Shown one piece after another: positions 55,915-64,000 of a stretch of DNA of 64,000 nucleotides. The DNA lies in NCBI RefSeq assembly GCF_021729015.1, contig NZ_JAJQQZ010000001.1:434001-498000 (forward strand). Reading direction: 5' to 3'. Numbering within the stretch: the stretch's first letter is position 1; every line of letters starts with the position of its first letter. The position numbers were made by a program, and so were the translations under genes. The stretch comes from Halobacterium rubrum. GTDB taxonomy: Archaea; Halobacteriota; Halobacteria; Halobacteriales; Halobacteriaceae. Under the pieces are notes generated by a model that searched no databases, was not told the origin of the DNA, and was given only the letters and a program-made list of their open reading frames with translations.

Positions 55915-57033
55915 TCAGTCGAGAACGGCCGCCTCGACGTCCCCGAGGCTGCCGTCGGTCTTGAACGTCGTGCCGCCGAAGTGCGTCCGGGAGGCCGCCA
56001 GCCCGGCGTCCCGGAGCTGGTCGAGGAACTCGTCCATACCGACCGCCGGCTCGCCCCACTGGCTGTACAGCCGGTGCTGGTCGTAGTGCGTCGGCTCGTG
56101 GAGCTCGCCCTCGATGGTCTGCAGCAGGTGGAACGCCTGCGAGGCCTCGCCCATCTCCCCGGTCAGGTGCTCGCGCACGCTCGCCGCGAACGCCTCCTCG
56201 TGTGCCGGTCCGAGCCACAGCGGCCCGGCGGTCAGCACCTGACTCCCGCCACACCGCGGGCACTCGTCGCGGGGGTCGGCCAGCAGGCCGTGCTCGTGCT
56301 CGCGGTAGAGACACTGCTGGCAGTGGTAGACGTGCCCGAGTTCGTCGATGGCCGCGTTCGCGTCCGTCGCCCGGTGGTGGAGTTCGAGGTACGTCCGCAC
56401 GTAGTGGTCGCTGACGTGGCTCAGAATCGGCGTGACACCGACGTCGTAGCGCGCCGCCGTCCGCGCCATCGCCCCCAGCAGGACGCGAAGCCCCATCTCG
56501 GCGTGGTACTCGGTGTTCCGCGGCGTCGCCGAGTACTTCCGCACCCCGGACTCGAAGTGCGCGCCACACAGCGGCGCGGTGTCCGTCGCCGTCACGCAGA
56601 CGAGGTTCCGCGCGTTCGCGAACGCCGCGTCCGCGAACGGCACCGGCGACCCGAACGGGTCGACGTCCACCACGTCGACGACGCGGTCGTGGTCGTGCAG
56701 CAGGCTGTTGGCGTCCCGCTGGACGACCTCGCCGTCGAGGCCGTTGCGCGCGAGGTTCGACTCCGCGAGCTCGACGGCGTCGGCGTCGATGTCCGCCATC
56801 GTCACGTCCCAGCCGGCGTCCGCTGCCCGCACCCCGCGGATGCCGCTTGCCGTCATCGCGTCGAGGTACGTCTCGGCGCGCGGCTCGCGCTCCCGGAACG
56901 CCGACAGCGTCGCCACGGTCAGGTCCCGGTTGAGTTCCTGCGTCTCGTTGAAGAACACGTCGTCGGCGGCGCCCTCGCCGCCGCCCGACGCCTCCGGAAC
57001 CTCCACCGCGACGCCACCTTCCTCGACGAGCAT
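55915..57033 (-). CDS. trm1: tRNA (guanine26-N2)-dimethyltransferase
   Basis: Methylates G26 of tRNAs. The 372-residue SAM enzyme has [14 protein letters not shown] near the N-terminus, the SAM site [25 protein letters not shown] as the catalytic DPFG motif, and a zinc-type CQQC...CPRC. Length is standard for archaeal Trm1. Start ATG 57033 is used in preference to a frame open 4 codons earlier. Confidence 0.95.
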   Translation of the reverse strand: MLVEEGGVAVEVPEASGGGEGAADDVFFNETQELNRDLTVATLSAFREREPRAETYLDAMTASGIRGVRAADAGWDVTMADIDADAVELAESNLARNGLDGEVVQRDANSLLHDHDRVVDVVDVDPFGSPVPFADAAFANARNLVCVTATDTAPLCGAHFESGVRKYSATPRNTEYHAEMGLRVLLGAMARTAARYDVGVTPILSHVSDHYVRTYLELHHRATDANAAIDELGHVYHCQQCLYREHEHGLLADPRDECPRCGGSQVLTAGPLWLGPAHEEAFAASVREHLTGEMGEASQAFHLLQTIEGELHEPTHYDQHRLYSQWGEPAVGMDEFLDQLRDAGLAASRTHFGGTTFKTDGSLGDVEAAVLD

Positions 57034-57099
57034 ACCGCTACTCAACGGTGTCGGTGAAAAAAGGACGACGGTTGGCGGGCGCTGGCTGCTGGCGTTTGG

Positions 57100-58413
57100 C
57101 TACGTGCCGAGTTCGGTCGCGCGCTCGACGACCTCGGTGCCGTACCGGTCGGCCAGCGCGTCGTGCTGGTCGGGCCGGTGCTCGTAGACGTCCTGGAACA
57201 GGTCGATGGGGGTCTTCGCCGCCTGGTAGGTCGCCTCGTCCCACATCCGGTCGGACTCGACGTCCACCGCGACGCCGTCGATTTCGATGGTCGCGGCGCG
57301 CGTCATCGCGATGGCGCCCTTCCCCGCCTCCTTCGCGGCCTCGAACTCGGCCATCGAGTCCACGATGTCGGCCATGCTCGGGACGTAGGCCGCCCGGTCG
57401 AGCAGCTCTGTCTGGAGCTCGTCGCCGTCGAGTTCCTGCTCGCGGCCGTCAGCCCGGAGGACGTAGCCGTCACCGGCCGCCTCGAGCCCGAGGCCGTCCC
57501 CGTCGTAGACCCAGCGTCCGTCGTCCTCGCGGAGTTCGGTCTCGCCCTCGCCGTCGTCGAGCAGCCAGTAGCCCGCCTCGGGCGGGAGGGGTGCGGTGTT
57601 GGCCTCCACGACCTGGCCCGGCGTCAGCGACCAGATGCCGGTCATCCCCTTCGCGCGGTTCTCGGTCATCCGGTCGCGGTACCCCTCGACGTCGCGGATG
57701 TCGTCGAAGGGGCCGTCGACCGCGATCAGGCCAGCGGCGCTCGCGCCCCGCGACGTGTTGTGGCGCAACTCCGGCCACTCGGGGAGCTCGCCGGTCGGCG
57801 TCATCGCACGCATGTCCTTCGTGTAGTCGACCTCGCCGTCCACCAGCAGGAACAGCCGTTCGAGGTTGTTCGACGGCTTCCCCATCTCCTCACGGAGGTC
57901 GCCCATCGCGAGCTCCGCCTCGCCGCTCTCGACGATGACGGACATCGAGAGACTGCCCTCCTCGAGACCGTGCTCGGTCTCGACGATGGTCAGGAACTCG
58001 TCGGCCTTCTTCCAGTCGTCGACGCCGCCCACCTCGGGAATCACGAAGCCGTCGATGTGTTCGACGGCGCCACCCTCGGGGTCGGCGATGGTCCGCATCT
58101 GCTGGAAGCCCCGGTAGCGCGTCGCGGGGCTGTCGCGGTGCCAGACGACCCGCGGGTGGATTTCGGCGGGGACGTCGGCGCCGTGCTCGGCGACCACCTC
58201 GACGACGTTCTCGGCGCCCTCCTCGCGCATCGACGGCGCGGTGGCGTCCTCGTTGTCGGGCACCCAGACGTCCGGGGCTTCCATCCCGCGGAGGCCGGCG
58301 GCGCTCCGGAGCATCTTGGCCGAGTCGTCCGCCCCCTCGACCGCCGTCGGCGTCGTGAAGAACGTGCGCACGAACTCGCGGTCGTAGTGGCGGGCGGTCG
58401 GGTCAGTCGTCAT
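57100..58413 (-). CDS. aceB: Malate synthase (haloarchaeal type)
   Basis: Condenses glyoxylate and acetyl-CoA to malate, the second glyoxylate-shunt step. The 437-residue protein follows the haloarchaeal form, which is only distantly related to bacterial MSA/MSG and aligns more with the citrate-lyase/malyl-CoA-lyase fold. [10 protein letters not shown], an N-terminal block, and [14 protein letters not shown], an acid-binding strand, are visible. The ATG overlaps the aceA end by 11 nt. Confidence 0.9.
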   Translation of the reverse strand: MTTDPTARHYDREFVRTFFTTPTAVEGADDSAKMLRSAAGLRGMEAPDVWVPDNEDATAPSMREEGAENVVEVVAEHGADVPAEIHPRVVWHRDSPATRYRGFQQMRTIADPEGGAVEHIDGFVIPEVGGVDDWKKADEFLTIVETEHGLEEGSLSMSVIVESGEAELAMGDLREEMGKPSNNLERLFLLVDGEVDYTKDMRAMTPTGELPEWPELRHNTSRGASAAGLIAVDGPFDDIRDVEGYRDRMTENRAKGMTGIWSLTPGQVVEANTAPLPPEAGYWLLDDGEGETELREDDGRWVYDGDGLGLEAAGDGYVLRADGREQELDGDELQTELLDRAAYVPSMADIVDSMAEFEAAKEAGKGAIAMTRAATIEIDGVAVDVESDRMWDEATYQAAKTPIDLFQDVYEHRPDQHDALADRYGTEVVERATELGT

Positions 58414-59455
58414 CGCTGGTCTCCGGCGCGGCCGGGTCCTCGGACGTGATGGGGTCGGACTCGTCCTCGCTGTACCCCTCGGACTGCTCGATGCGCCGCT
58501 TGGCTTCGGGGTCGAACTGCGTCTCGATGTCCTGGTAGCGGGAGACGAGCGAGAGGTCGTGGTGGCTCTCGGTCTCGTGGCCGAGGTAGCGGTCTTCGAG
58601 GTCGAACTGCGCCTGCTCGGCGTTCTCCTCGATGTTCACCATGTCCTCGTAGACAGCGTGCGCGCCCGAGTGCAGGCCGAAGAGGGTGATGAAGACGTAC
58701 TTGTACCCCAGGTCGCCGAGTTCCTCGAACGTCAGCGGGTCGTCCTGCTCGCTCCACGCGAACGACGACGAGTAGTTGAACGCCAGATCGAGGTCCGGGT
58801 GGGTCTCGTGGATGGTCTCGGCGTACTCGACGGCGTCCTCCCGCGAGGGGTCGGGCATCTCCGGCCACACGAGGTCGACGCCCGCGTCGGCGTAGATGCG
58901 GCCGCGTTCGAGGTGTTCCTCCCAGTCGCCGTTCGCGGAGCCGTAGGCGTCGGTGCGCGCGATGATGACCGTGTCCTCGCTCTGCTTGGCGTCGACGGCG
59001 GCCTCGAAGCGCGCCCGGGCCTTCTCGCGGGAGGCAATCTCCTTGCCGGCGATGTGCCCGCAGCGCTTCGGCGTGGTCTGGTCCTCGATGTGGATGGCTG
59101 CGACGCCGGCCTTCTCGTACTCGCGGACCGCGCGTCGGACGTTGTGCACGCCGCCGTAGCCGGTGTCGCAGTCGGCGACGACGGGGAGGCTGGTGGCGTC
59201 GACGATGCGCTTGGCGTTCTCGACCATCTCCGTCATCGAGACCATCTCGAGGTCCGGGAAGCCGAACTGGCCGAGCACGGTGGAGTAGCCGCTCATGTAG
59301 ACGGCGTCGTGGCCGGCGCGCTCGGCGAGTCGCGCGTCGAGGGCGTGGTAGAGCCCGGGCGCGAACACGTACTGGTCGTCGAGCAGCTCGCGGAACTCGC
59401 GGGCTGCGGGGTTGTCGATGTCTCGTCGCGTGTAGTCGGGGTACTCGTCAGTCAT
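58403..59455 (-). CDS. aceA: Isocitrate lyase (KRCGH variant)
   Basis: Splits isocitrate to glyoxylate and succinate. The 350-residue PEP-mutase/ICL-fold protein has [11 protein letters not shown] and the active-site motif KRCGH at 130-134. Typical isocitrate lyases have KKCGH, while KRCGH is the form I recall for 2-methylisocitrate lyases. The adjacent malate synthase favours isocitrate lyase; specificity may be dual. An acidic C-terminal tail is present. Confidence 0.85.
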   Translation of the reverse strand: MTDEYPDYTRRDIDNPAAREFRELLDDQYVFAPGLYHALDARLAERAGHDAVYMSGYSTVLGQFGFPDLEMVSMTEMVENAKRIVDATSLPVVADCDTGYGGVHNVRRAVREYEKAGVAAIHIEDQTTPKRCGHIAGKEIASREKARARFEAAVDAKQSEDTVIIARTDAYGSANGDWEEHLERGRIYADAGVDLVWPEMPDPSREDAVEYAETIHETHPDLDLAFNYSSSFAWSEQDDPLTFEELGDLGYKYVFITLFGLHSGAHAVYEDMVNIEENAEQAQFDLEDRYLGHETESHHDLSLVSRYQDIETQFDPEAKRRIEQSEGYSEDESDPITSEDPAAPETSDDD

Positions 59456-59609
59456 CAGTTGGGTCCGTCGAGTCGGCAGGGTCGTCGGTCGGTTCGTCGA
59501 GTCGGTGGCTGCGAACGGTCTCGTCGAGCCACGTCTCGCGGTCGTAGTCGTCGCGCAGGTCGGGGACGACGGGAGCGCCCGTGTTCTCTATGTCAGTGTA
59601 GGTTGGCAT
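59448..59609 (-). CDS. Small acidic protein upstream of aceA
   Basis: Frame of 53 residues ending 8 nt inside aceA, acidic, Asp/Thr-rich at its end ([16 protein letters not shown]). ATG 59609 is used; a GTG at 59693 would add 28 residues and fits the A/T-rich promoter at 59715-59790 better. The overlap suggests it is translated with the glyoxylate-shunt genes. No family is recognised. Confidence 0.5.
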   Translation of the reverse strand: MPTYTDIENTGAPVVPDLRDDYDRETWLDETVRSHRLDEPTDDPADSTDPTDD

Positions 59610-59714
59610 TGTCGTTGTCTGGGGGGTTGCGGTCGGGGAGTGGTTCGCGTGGGTGTCGGCGTCGATGTCGGACCGGGATGGCCTGCTACGCACATTGCGA
59701 CTCGAGAGGCACGG

Positions 59715-59790
59715 GCGACGCGAATAAAGTTAATGATTATTCATGTACAATGGTGTGAATATAATGAATATTAATTATAGAATCAGATTG
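59715..59790. promoter_or_regulatory. A/T-rich regulatory island upstream of the glyoxylate-shunt operon
   Basis: About 75 bp far poorer in GC than the rest of the window. It holds TTAATGATTATTCATG, with AATGATTATT near 59732-59741, and ATATAATGAATATTAATTAT further on. Both strands have TATA candidates: one set for the minus-strand shunt genes and one that could serve the plus strand. Likely a control region with A/T-seeking regulators. Confidence 0.6.
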
Positions 59791-59867
59791 ACGGATGTCA
59801 ACACGCCACACGGACCGGCCGACTCGGGCAACCGAACTGCTAAACCTCGCCCCTCCCAAGTCGAGGT

Positions 59868-60242
59868 GTGCCCGAAGACGGAGCCGGCGCCGGAAACGGC
59901 GACACCGAGGACAGCGACGACTGGCGGACCGCCCTCGCCGACGAGGGCAGCCTCACGCCCGCCATCACGGAACGCATCCTCGACGCCCACGGCGACCGCG
60001 GCCAGCGCGCCATCGAAGCCGCCAGCGAAGGCCGCGTCAAACAGTACAACGACTTCACCGTCGTCGTCGGCCACGGCGACGAGTACATCGTCGAAGCCGG
60101 CTCCTGCAACTGCGAGGACGCCCAGTACAACCTCGGCCCCGACGAGTCCTGCTGGCACGCCCTCGCCGCCGCCATCGCCGACCGCGTCGGCGCCGTCGAC
60201 CACCACGACATGTTCTACAGCGAAGTCCGAGACTTCCTGTAG
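59868..60242 (+). CDS. SWIM zinc-finger protein
   Basis: Protein of 124 residues. The C-terminal SWIM pattern is C-x-C-x(n)-C-x-H (SCNCEDAQYN...ESCWHALAA), which binds zinc and often nucleic acids or proteins. The N-terminal half is acidic and helical (ITERILDAHGDRGQRAIEA). The GTG start fits GCTAAACC about 24-30 bp upstream. Target unknown. It is followed by copy B of the structured element. Confidence 0.85.
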   Translation: MPEDGAGAGNGDTEDSDDWRTALADEGSLTPAITERILDAHGDRGQRAIEAASEGRVKQYNDFTVVVGHGDEYIVEAGSCNCEDAQYNLGPDESCWHALAAAIADRVGAVDHHDMFYSEVRDFL

Positions 60243-60245
60243 TAC

Positions 60246-60365
60246 GTTTTGCTCCGCTCGCGGCGCGGAGCGCCGCTCGCTGGCAAAAGCTACGCTAAAA
60301 GCCGTCGTCACCCCCTGACGGGGGTTCCTCGGCGCGAGCGCTCACTGCGCTCGCGCTCAGTGAAT
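60246..60365. repeat. Structured intergenic element, copy B
   Basis: Starts 4 nt after the SWIM gene. The core 60278-60333 matches copy A. ACCCCC-TGAC-GGGGGT keeps the same 6-bp stem but has a different tetraloop from copy A. A 10-bp perfect hairpin follows (GCGCGAGCGC 60332-60341 / GCGCTCGCGC 60347-60356), then CAGTGAAT. The equivalent of the outer stem is weaker (TTTTGC 60247-60252 with GCAAAA 60283-60288). Confidence 0.6.
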
Positions 60366-60481
60366 CGCGGCGCTCGGGACCACCGCGAGAGCACGCTCTC
60401 GCGAGTCCTCGTTCGCTCCGCTCACGAGGACTTCGGACCACTCGCGCCGCGAATGCTCGCTGTCCATTGTCGAATCCGCAG
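60366..60481. other. GC-rich spacer after element copy B
   Basis: Contains further inverted arms (GCGAGAGCACGCTCTCGC at about 60385-60402, a dyad of GCGAGAGC and GCTCTCGC around AC) but no gene. It ends at the convergent acetyltransferase stop. Both element copies lie between converging genes. Confidence 0.4.
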
Positions 60482-60937
60482 TCACTCTTCTGCGTTCTCG
60501 CCGGCGTCGTTCCGGCGGTGGACCATCCAGCGCAACTGCTCGGGGTCGCCGTCCGGGTGGTCGATGGCCTCGTCCATCACGTCGAAGCCGCAGGCCTCGT
60601 AGAAGGGGACGAGACCCTCGCAGGCGAGCAGGGACGGCGCGACGTCCTGCAGCCGGGGGTGGGCGACGACGGCGGCCACGAGGTCGGCGCCGAGGCCGTT
60701 GCCGCGCCGCCGTTCAGCCACGACAACGTCGTACACCATCGCGTAGTAGACGTAGTCTGTCAGCACGCGTGCGGCTGCGATCGGGTCGCGGGACTCCTCG
60801 TCCCGGAGCACGACCACCTCGTCGGTGTGGCGGAGGGCGCGGCGGACGTCTTCTGGGTCGCGGTCGGCCCACCAGTCGTACTCGCGGTAGAGGTCGAGCA
60901 GGTCGTCGGCAGTCGCGCCGTAGGAGACGGAGACCAT
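60482..60937 (-). CDS. GNAT-family N-acetyltransferase
   Basis: Acetyltransferase of 151 residues. VVVAERRRGNGLGADLV is the acetyl-CoA pyrophosphate loop and LVPFYEACGFDVM the final block. Substrate unknown. ATG 60937; upstream of it on the same strand lies hisH, whose stop is 61 bp away. Confidence 0.85.
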   Translation of the reverse strand: MVSVSYGATADDLLDLYREYDWWADRDPEDVRRALRHTDEVVVLRDEESRDPIAAARVLTDYVYYAMVYDVVVAERRRGNGLGADLVAAVVAHPRLQDVAPSLLACEGLVPFYEACGFDVMDEAIDHPDGDPEQLRWMVHRRNDAGENAEE

Positions 60938-60998
60938 ACGCCCGGTGGCTCGCGGAGCGAGAAAAGCGTTCGCGGGCTGCGGGAGGCCGCCCAGGGGG

Positions 60999-61658
60999 TT
61001 ACTGGTGGTCGGCGCAGTAGTCGACGAAGTTCCGGAGGATGCGCAGCCCGGTCTCGCCGGACTTCTCGGGGTGGAACTGGGTGCCGAAGACGTTGCCGGC
61101 GTCGTTGGCGACGACGGCGGGGAACGTCGTCCCGTAGTCCGTCTCGGCGACGACGTGCCCGGGGTCGTCGGGCGCGGCGTAGTAGGAGTGCACGAAGTAC
61201 GCGTACTCGTCGTTCACCCCGTCGACGAGCGGGTGGTCCCGGGTCACGGAGAGCTCGTTCCAGCCCATGTGGGGGACTTTCACGTCCCCGGTGAACCGGA
61301 CGTTCCGGCCCGGAATGAGGTCGAGGCCCTGGACGTCGCCCTGCCCCTCGCGGTCGGCCTCCTCGCTGGAGGTCAGCAGCATCTGCATCCCGAGACAGAT
61401 GCCGAACAGCGGCCGCCCCTCGTCGGCGGCGTCGGTGAGTGCGTCGCGGAACGGGCCGGCGTTCTCCATGCCGTCGCCGAACGCGCCGACGCCCGGCAGC
61501 ACGATGCCGTCGGCGTCGTCGAGCGCACCGGGGTCGTCGGAGACCGTGACGGCGGCGTCGGCGCGCTCCAGGCCGCGCGTGACACTCCGGAGGTTCCCGA
61601 GCCCGTAGTCCACGACGACGACCTCGGCGGCGGTCTGGCCGGCGGTGGATTTACTCAT
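60999..61658 (-). CDS. hisH: Imidazole glycerol phosphate synthase subunit HisH
   Basis: Glutaminase half of the HisH-HisF enzyme of histidine and purine-by-product metabolism; it supplies ammonia to HisF. The 219-residue class I amidotransferase has VDYGLGNLRSV, the oxyanion/nucleophile block GICLGMQ, and FHPEKSG with the catalytic His-Pro-Glu. HisF is not in the window. ATG 61658 is used; upstream frame is shadow. Divergent from phnD. Confidence 0.94.
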   Translation of the reverse strand: MSKSTAGQTAAEVVVVDYGLGNLRSVTRGLERADAAVTVSDDPGALDDADGIVLPGVGAFGDGMENAGPFRDALTDAADEGRPLFGICLGMQMLLTSSEEADREGQGDVQGLDLIPGRNVRFTGDVKVPHMGWNELSVTRDHPLVDGVNDEYAYFVHSYYAAPDDPGHVVAETDYGTTFPAVVANDAGNVFGTQFHPEKSGETGLRILRNFVDYCADHQ

Positions 61659-61787
61659 ACTCGTGTATTTCCCCTCCGCCACCAAGTGCGTTCGCATCCG
61701 TATCGATACATAGAGATGTGTATCCAGGGGGAAGCGAGAACGGCAAACCTTATGCCTCACCCTTCACACTCCAAAGACGAATTCCCA

Positions 61788-62822
61788 ATGGCGGGACGAC
61801 GCAAATTCCTCAAAGTCGCAGGCGCGACAGGTATCGCAGGACTGACCGGCCTCAGCGGCTGTACGGGCGGTGGCGACGGAGACGGCGGCGACGGAGACGG
61901 CGGCGGCGACTCCACGACGGCGGAGTCGACGGCCACGACGTCCTCCGGGCCGGCCGAGATCACGTTCACGCTGACGCCGGCCGAGTCCGAGGTCGACGTC
62001 CGCAAGCAGTACCAGCCGCTGTTCGACTACCTCGAGTCCGAGGCAGACGTCAGCATCGAGTCCAGCGTCGCCGCGGACTACGCGGCGGTGTACTCCTCGC
62101 TGGAGTCCGGACAGACCGACGTGGCCGACGCCGCGCCGGCCATCGCCATCCAGAGCGCCGACAACGACGTCGCGGAGGTCGCCGGTATCCGCATCGCGTA
62201 CGGCGCCGCGAAGTACTTCTCCCTGATCACGACGCTCCCGGACAGCGACATCGAGAGCCTCTCTGACCTCGAGAGCGAGACGGTCGCGTTCGCCGACCGG
62301 CTCTCCACCAGCGGCTCCATCTTCCCGTTGTACATGCTCAACGACGCCGGCCTCGACACCGGCGGCGCGCCCAACGGCACCCCCGAGGACTTCGAGGGCC
62401 AGTGGTCCGACCACTCGCAGGCCCGGAAGACGCTCATCAACCGCGACCCCGTCGTCGCAGCGGGCACCGGCGCGTTCTCCACGGCGGGCCACGTTCCGAA
62501 AGACCAGTTCTCGGACCAGTTCCTCGAGATGTCCGCCGAGAACGACGGCGACCTCGGCACCGCAGACCCCGAGCTCCAGCTGCTCGCGGAGTCCAACCCG
62601 ATTCCGCGCGCACCCATCCTGATGCGGACGGGGCTCGACTCGACGGTCAAGTCCGACGTGACCGAGGCGCTGCTGGCCGCCGGCGAGGAGGACCTTATCA
62701 ACGAGGACCTCGGCGACGACCAGCAGCTCTGGTTCACGGGGCTCAGCGAGGGTACCGTCGAAGCGTACCAGCCGGTTCGTGACGCTTTCGAAGCCCTCGG
62801 CGTCGACCTCGGCAACGCGTAA
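61788..62822 (+). CDS. phnD: Phosphonate/phosphate-type ABC transporter binding protein
   Basis: Substrate-binding lipoprotein of 344 residues. A Tat signal (GRRKFLKVAG) and lipobox (LSGC) precede a Gly/Asp/Ser/Thr-rich linker. The mature part resembles PhnD-type proteins, with AAIEV-like strands and TLPDSDIESLSDLESETV. ATG 61788 is chosen over 61752 because the Tat motif starts here. Ligand may be phosphonate, phosphite or phosphate. Confidence 0.9.
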   Translation: MAGRRKFLKVAGATGIAGLTGLSGCTGGGDGDGGDGDGGGDSTTAESTATTSSGPAEITFTLTPAESEVDVRKQYQPLFDYLESEADVSIESSVAADYAAVYSSLESGQTDVADAAPAIAIQSADNDVAEVAGIRIAYGAAKYFSLITTLPDSDIESLSDLESETVAFADRLSTSGSIFPLYMLNDAGLDTGGAPNGTPEDFEGQWSDHSQARKTLINRDPVVAAGTGAFSTAGHVPKDQFSDQFLEMSAENDGDLGTADPELQLLAESNPIPRAPILMRTGLDSTVKSDVTEALLAAGEEDLINEDLGDDQQLWFTGLSEGTVEAYQPVRDAFEALGVDLGNA

Positions 62823-62904
62823 CTCGTTCGTACGCAATCGAACAATCTATTTGTCGGCGGCAACGACAGCCAGTCAGCCAGCGCGTCAGGCGGCCTACCG
62901 AGAA

Positions 62905-63648
62905 ATGATAGAAGTCTCAAACCTGAGTAAATCGTACGGCGACATTCAAGCCGTCGACGACGTCTCCTTCACAATCCCCGACGGTGAATTCGTCGTGGTC
63001 CTCGGCGAATCCGGCGCGGGGAAATCGACACTCCTCCGATGCCTGAACGGGCTCACCAAACCTACTGAGGGCTCGGTCTCGATCAACGGCGAGTCCGTCA
63101 TGGGGCCTCGGGACGACGTCGCGATGGTGTTCCAGCAGCACTACCTCATCGAGGAGATGAGCGCGTACAACAACGCCCTCACGGGCGCTCTCGGCCGGAC
63201 TAACCTCTTCGACAGCCTCACCGGCCGATACGAGAAAGACGACAAGTACGAGGCGCTGCGTTCGCTGCGGACCGTCGGCCTGCTCGACGAAGCCGGGCAG
63301 GCCGTCGGCCAGATGAGCGGCGGCCAGCAACAGCGCGTCGGCATCGCTCGCGCCCTCGTCCAGCAGCCGAACCTCCTGCTGGCCGACGAGCCGGTCGCGA
63401 GCCTCGACCCGGCGTCGGCCGAGCGCGTCATGGGCTACATCCGGCGAGCCGCCGACGAACGCGGCCTGTCGACGCTCGCCAGCCTCCATCAGGTGAACAT
63501 CGCCCGCGAGTTCGGCGAGCGGTTCCTCGGCATGAAGGACGGCGAGGTCATCTTCGACGGCTACCGTGACGACCTCACCGTCGACGTGATCGACGAGATC
63601 TACGGTAGCATCGAGACGGACGCCATCCGCTCGGAGGCCGAAGCATGA
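62905..63648 (+). CDS. phnC: Phosphonate-type ABC transporter ATPase
   Basis: ATPase of 247 residues energising import. Walker A GESGAGKST, the Q-loop FQQHYLI, signature MSGGQQQRVGIARAL, and Walker B LLLADEPVASLD are all present. It lies 82 bp after phnD and overlaps phnE by 4 nt (ATGA). Confidence 0.94.
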   Translation: MIEVSNLSKSYGDIQAVDDVSFTIPDGEFVVVLGESGAGKSTLLRCLNGLTKPTEGSVSINGESVMGPRDDVAMVFQQHYLIEEMSAYNNALTGALGRTNLFDSLTGRYEKDDKYEALRSLRTVGLLDEAGQAVGQMSGGQQQRVGIARALVQQPNLLLADEPVASLDPASAERVMGYIRRAADERGLSTLASLHQVNIAREFGERFLGMKDGEVIFDGYRDDLTVDVIDEIYGSIETDAIRSEAEA

Positions 63649-64000
63649 GCACCGAAACCGAATCCGAAACGAGCGAGGTCCAGACCGCCGACGACGTCGA
63701 CGACGCGTTCACGCTCATCCGCATCAACAAGCGCGCTCGACAGGTGTTCGGGCTCTTCGCGCTCGTCGTCTTCGGGTGGCTGTTCACGCTCGCCCTCGAC
63801 CAGGTCGGGTTCGCCGTCTCCGAGATCGTCAAGTACTGGCCGGACTTCGAGGACGCCCTCGGGCAGTTCTTCCCGCCGGGCGAGGTGTTCGGCATCCCGT
63901 TCGTCGACGTCGGCGCGTACTGGTCGTTCATCCAGGAGCGCAACCTCATCATGCAGGTCGAGACCAACGGCGCCGGGTTCATGTTCTGGGACTGGACGGT
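63645..64000 (+). CDS. phnE: Phosphonate-type ABC transporter permease, 3' end cut off
   Basis: The first 118 residues are visible: an acidic soluble start, one membrane helix (VFGLFALVVFGWLFTLAL), and a soluble stretch before the window ends. The rest of the permease, with its remaining helices, lies beyond. Assigned by operon position and by the first-helix layout of PhnE proteins. Confidence 0.85.
   Translation, partial: MSTETESETSEVQTADDVDDAFTLIRINKRARQVFGLFALVVFGWLFTLALDQVGFAVSEIVKYWPDFEDALGQFFPPGEVFGIPFVDVGAYWSFIQERNLIMQVETNGAGFMFWDWT

Noticed and set aside
1-64000. Insertion sequences, integrases, toxin-antitoxin or defence systems
   Set aside because: None recognised; no transposase, restriction, Cas or BREX-type motifs were seen.

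Overview
The window reads as chromosome from a halophilic archaeon of the class Halobacteria, probably close to Halobacterium. The signs are very high GC, acidic proteomes rich in Asp and Glu, an archaeal A-type ATP synthase operon, the archaeal release factor aRF1, a thermosome, archaeal lipid and tRNA-modification genes (carS, taw1, tiaS, trm1), Tat-type signal peptides, and TATA-like boxes 24-30 bp upstream of start codons, as expected for leaderless transcripts. No phage, plasmid, insertion-sequence or CRISPR module was seen, and most genes look intact and close-packed. Species cannot be named from this alone.

Layout. 1-9812: A-type ATP synthase genes atpI-K-E-C-F-A-B and, after two carotenoid/retinal genes (crtY lycopene cyclase and blh beta-carotene cleavage dioxygenase), atpD. 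9888-13693: a small zinc-ribbon protein, an aldehyde dehydrogenase and reductase pair, and a J-domain/[2Fe-2S] ferredoxin fusion. 13727-21700: release factor aRF1, a MinD-like ATPase with a tiny membrane protein, argS, an orphan histidine kinase, taw1, and ribK-ribB. 21875-30556: NhaC antiporter, ilvE, a DUF502 membrane protein, proline dehydrogenase, carS, an acetyltransferase, pyrE, the PRTase-type regulator gfcR, an AzgA-type purine permease and a glutaredoxin. 30627-40796: MscS channel, a HalOD1 protein, an HTH regulator, tiaS, thrC, an AstE/AspA-like protein, several haloarchaeal hypotheticals, a duplicated PhoU/TrkA-C protein, and citrate synthase.

40825-46518: an arsenic operon on the minus strand (arsR, acr3, a 41-codon arsC-like fragment, arsC), a MATE exporter, and ilvA-ridA. 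46565-46907: tRNA-Ser(GGA) followed by a hairpin, a displaced copy of its own 3' end, and a structured repeat element. 46982-55874: a Tat lipoprotein, a DUF418 protein, the thermosome, lrp divergent from glnA, a PAP2 phosphatase and a YihY-type membrane protein. 55915-60242: trm1, the glyoxylate-shunt genes aceA-aceB, and a SWIM zinc-finger protein, followed by a second copy of the structured repeat. 60482-64000: an acetyltransferase, hisH, and a phnD-phnC-phnE ABC importer cut off by the window end.

Functional themes are energy conversion (ATP synthase beside retinal synthesis), central carbon metabolism (citrate synthase, glyoxylate shunt), branched-chain amino-acid metabolism (ilvE, and ilvA with its enamine-detoxifying partner ridA), nucleobase metabolism (pyrE, gfcR, permease), and arsenic efflux. 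The least explained features are the two copies of a conserved multi-hairpin intergenic element, the rearranged tRNA-Ser 3' region, the arsC fragment, and the retinal genes inside the ATP synthase locus.
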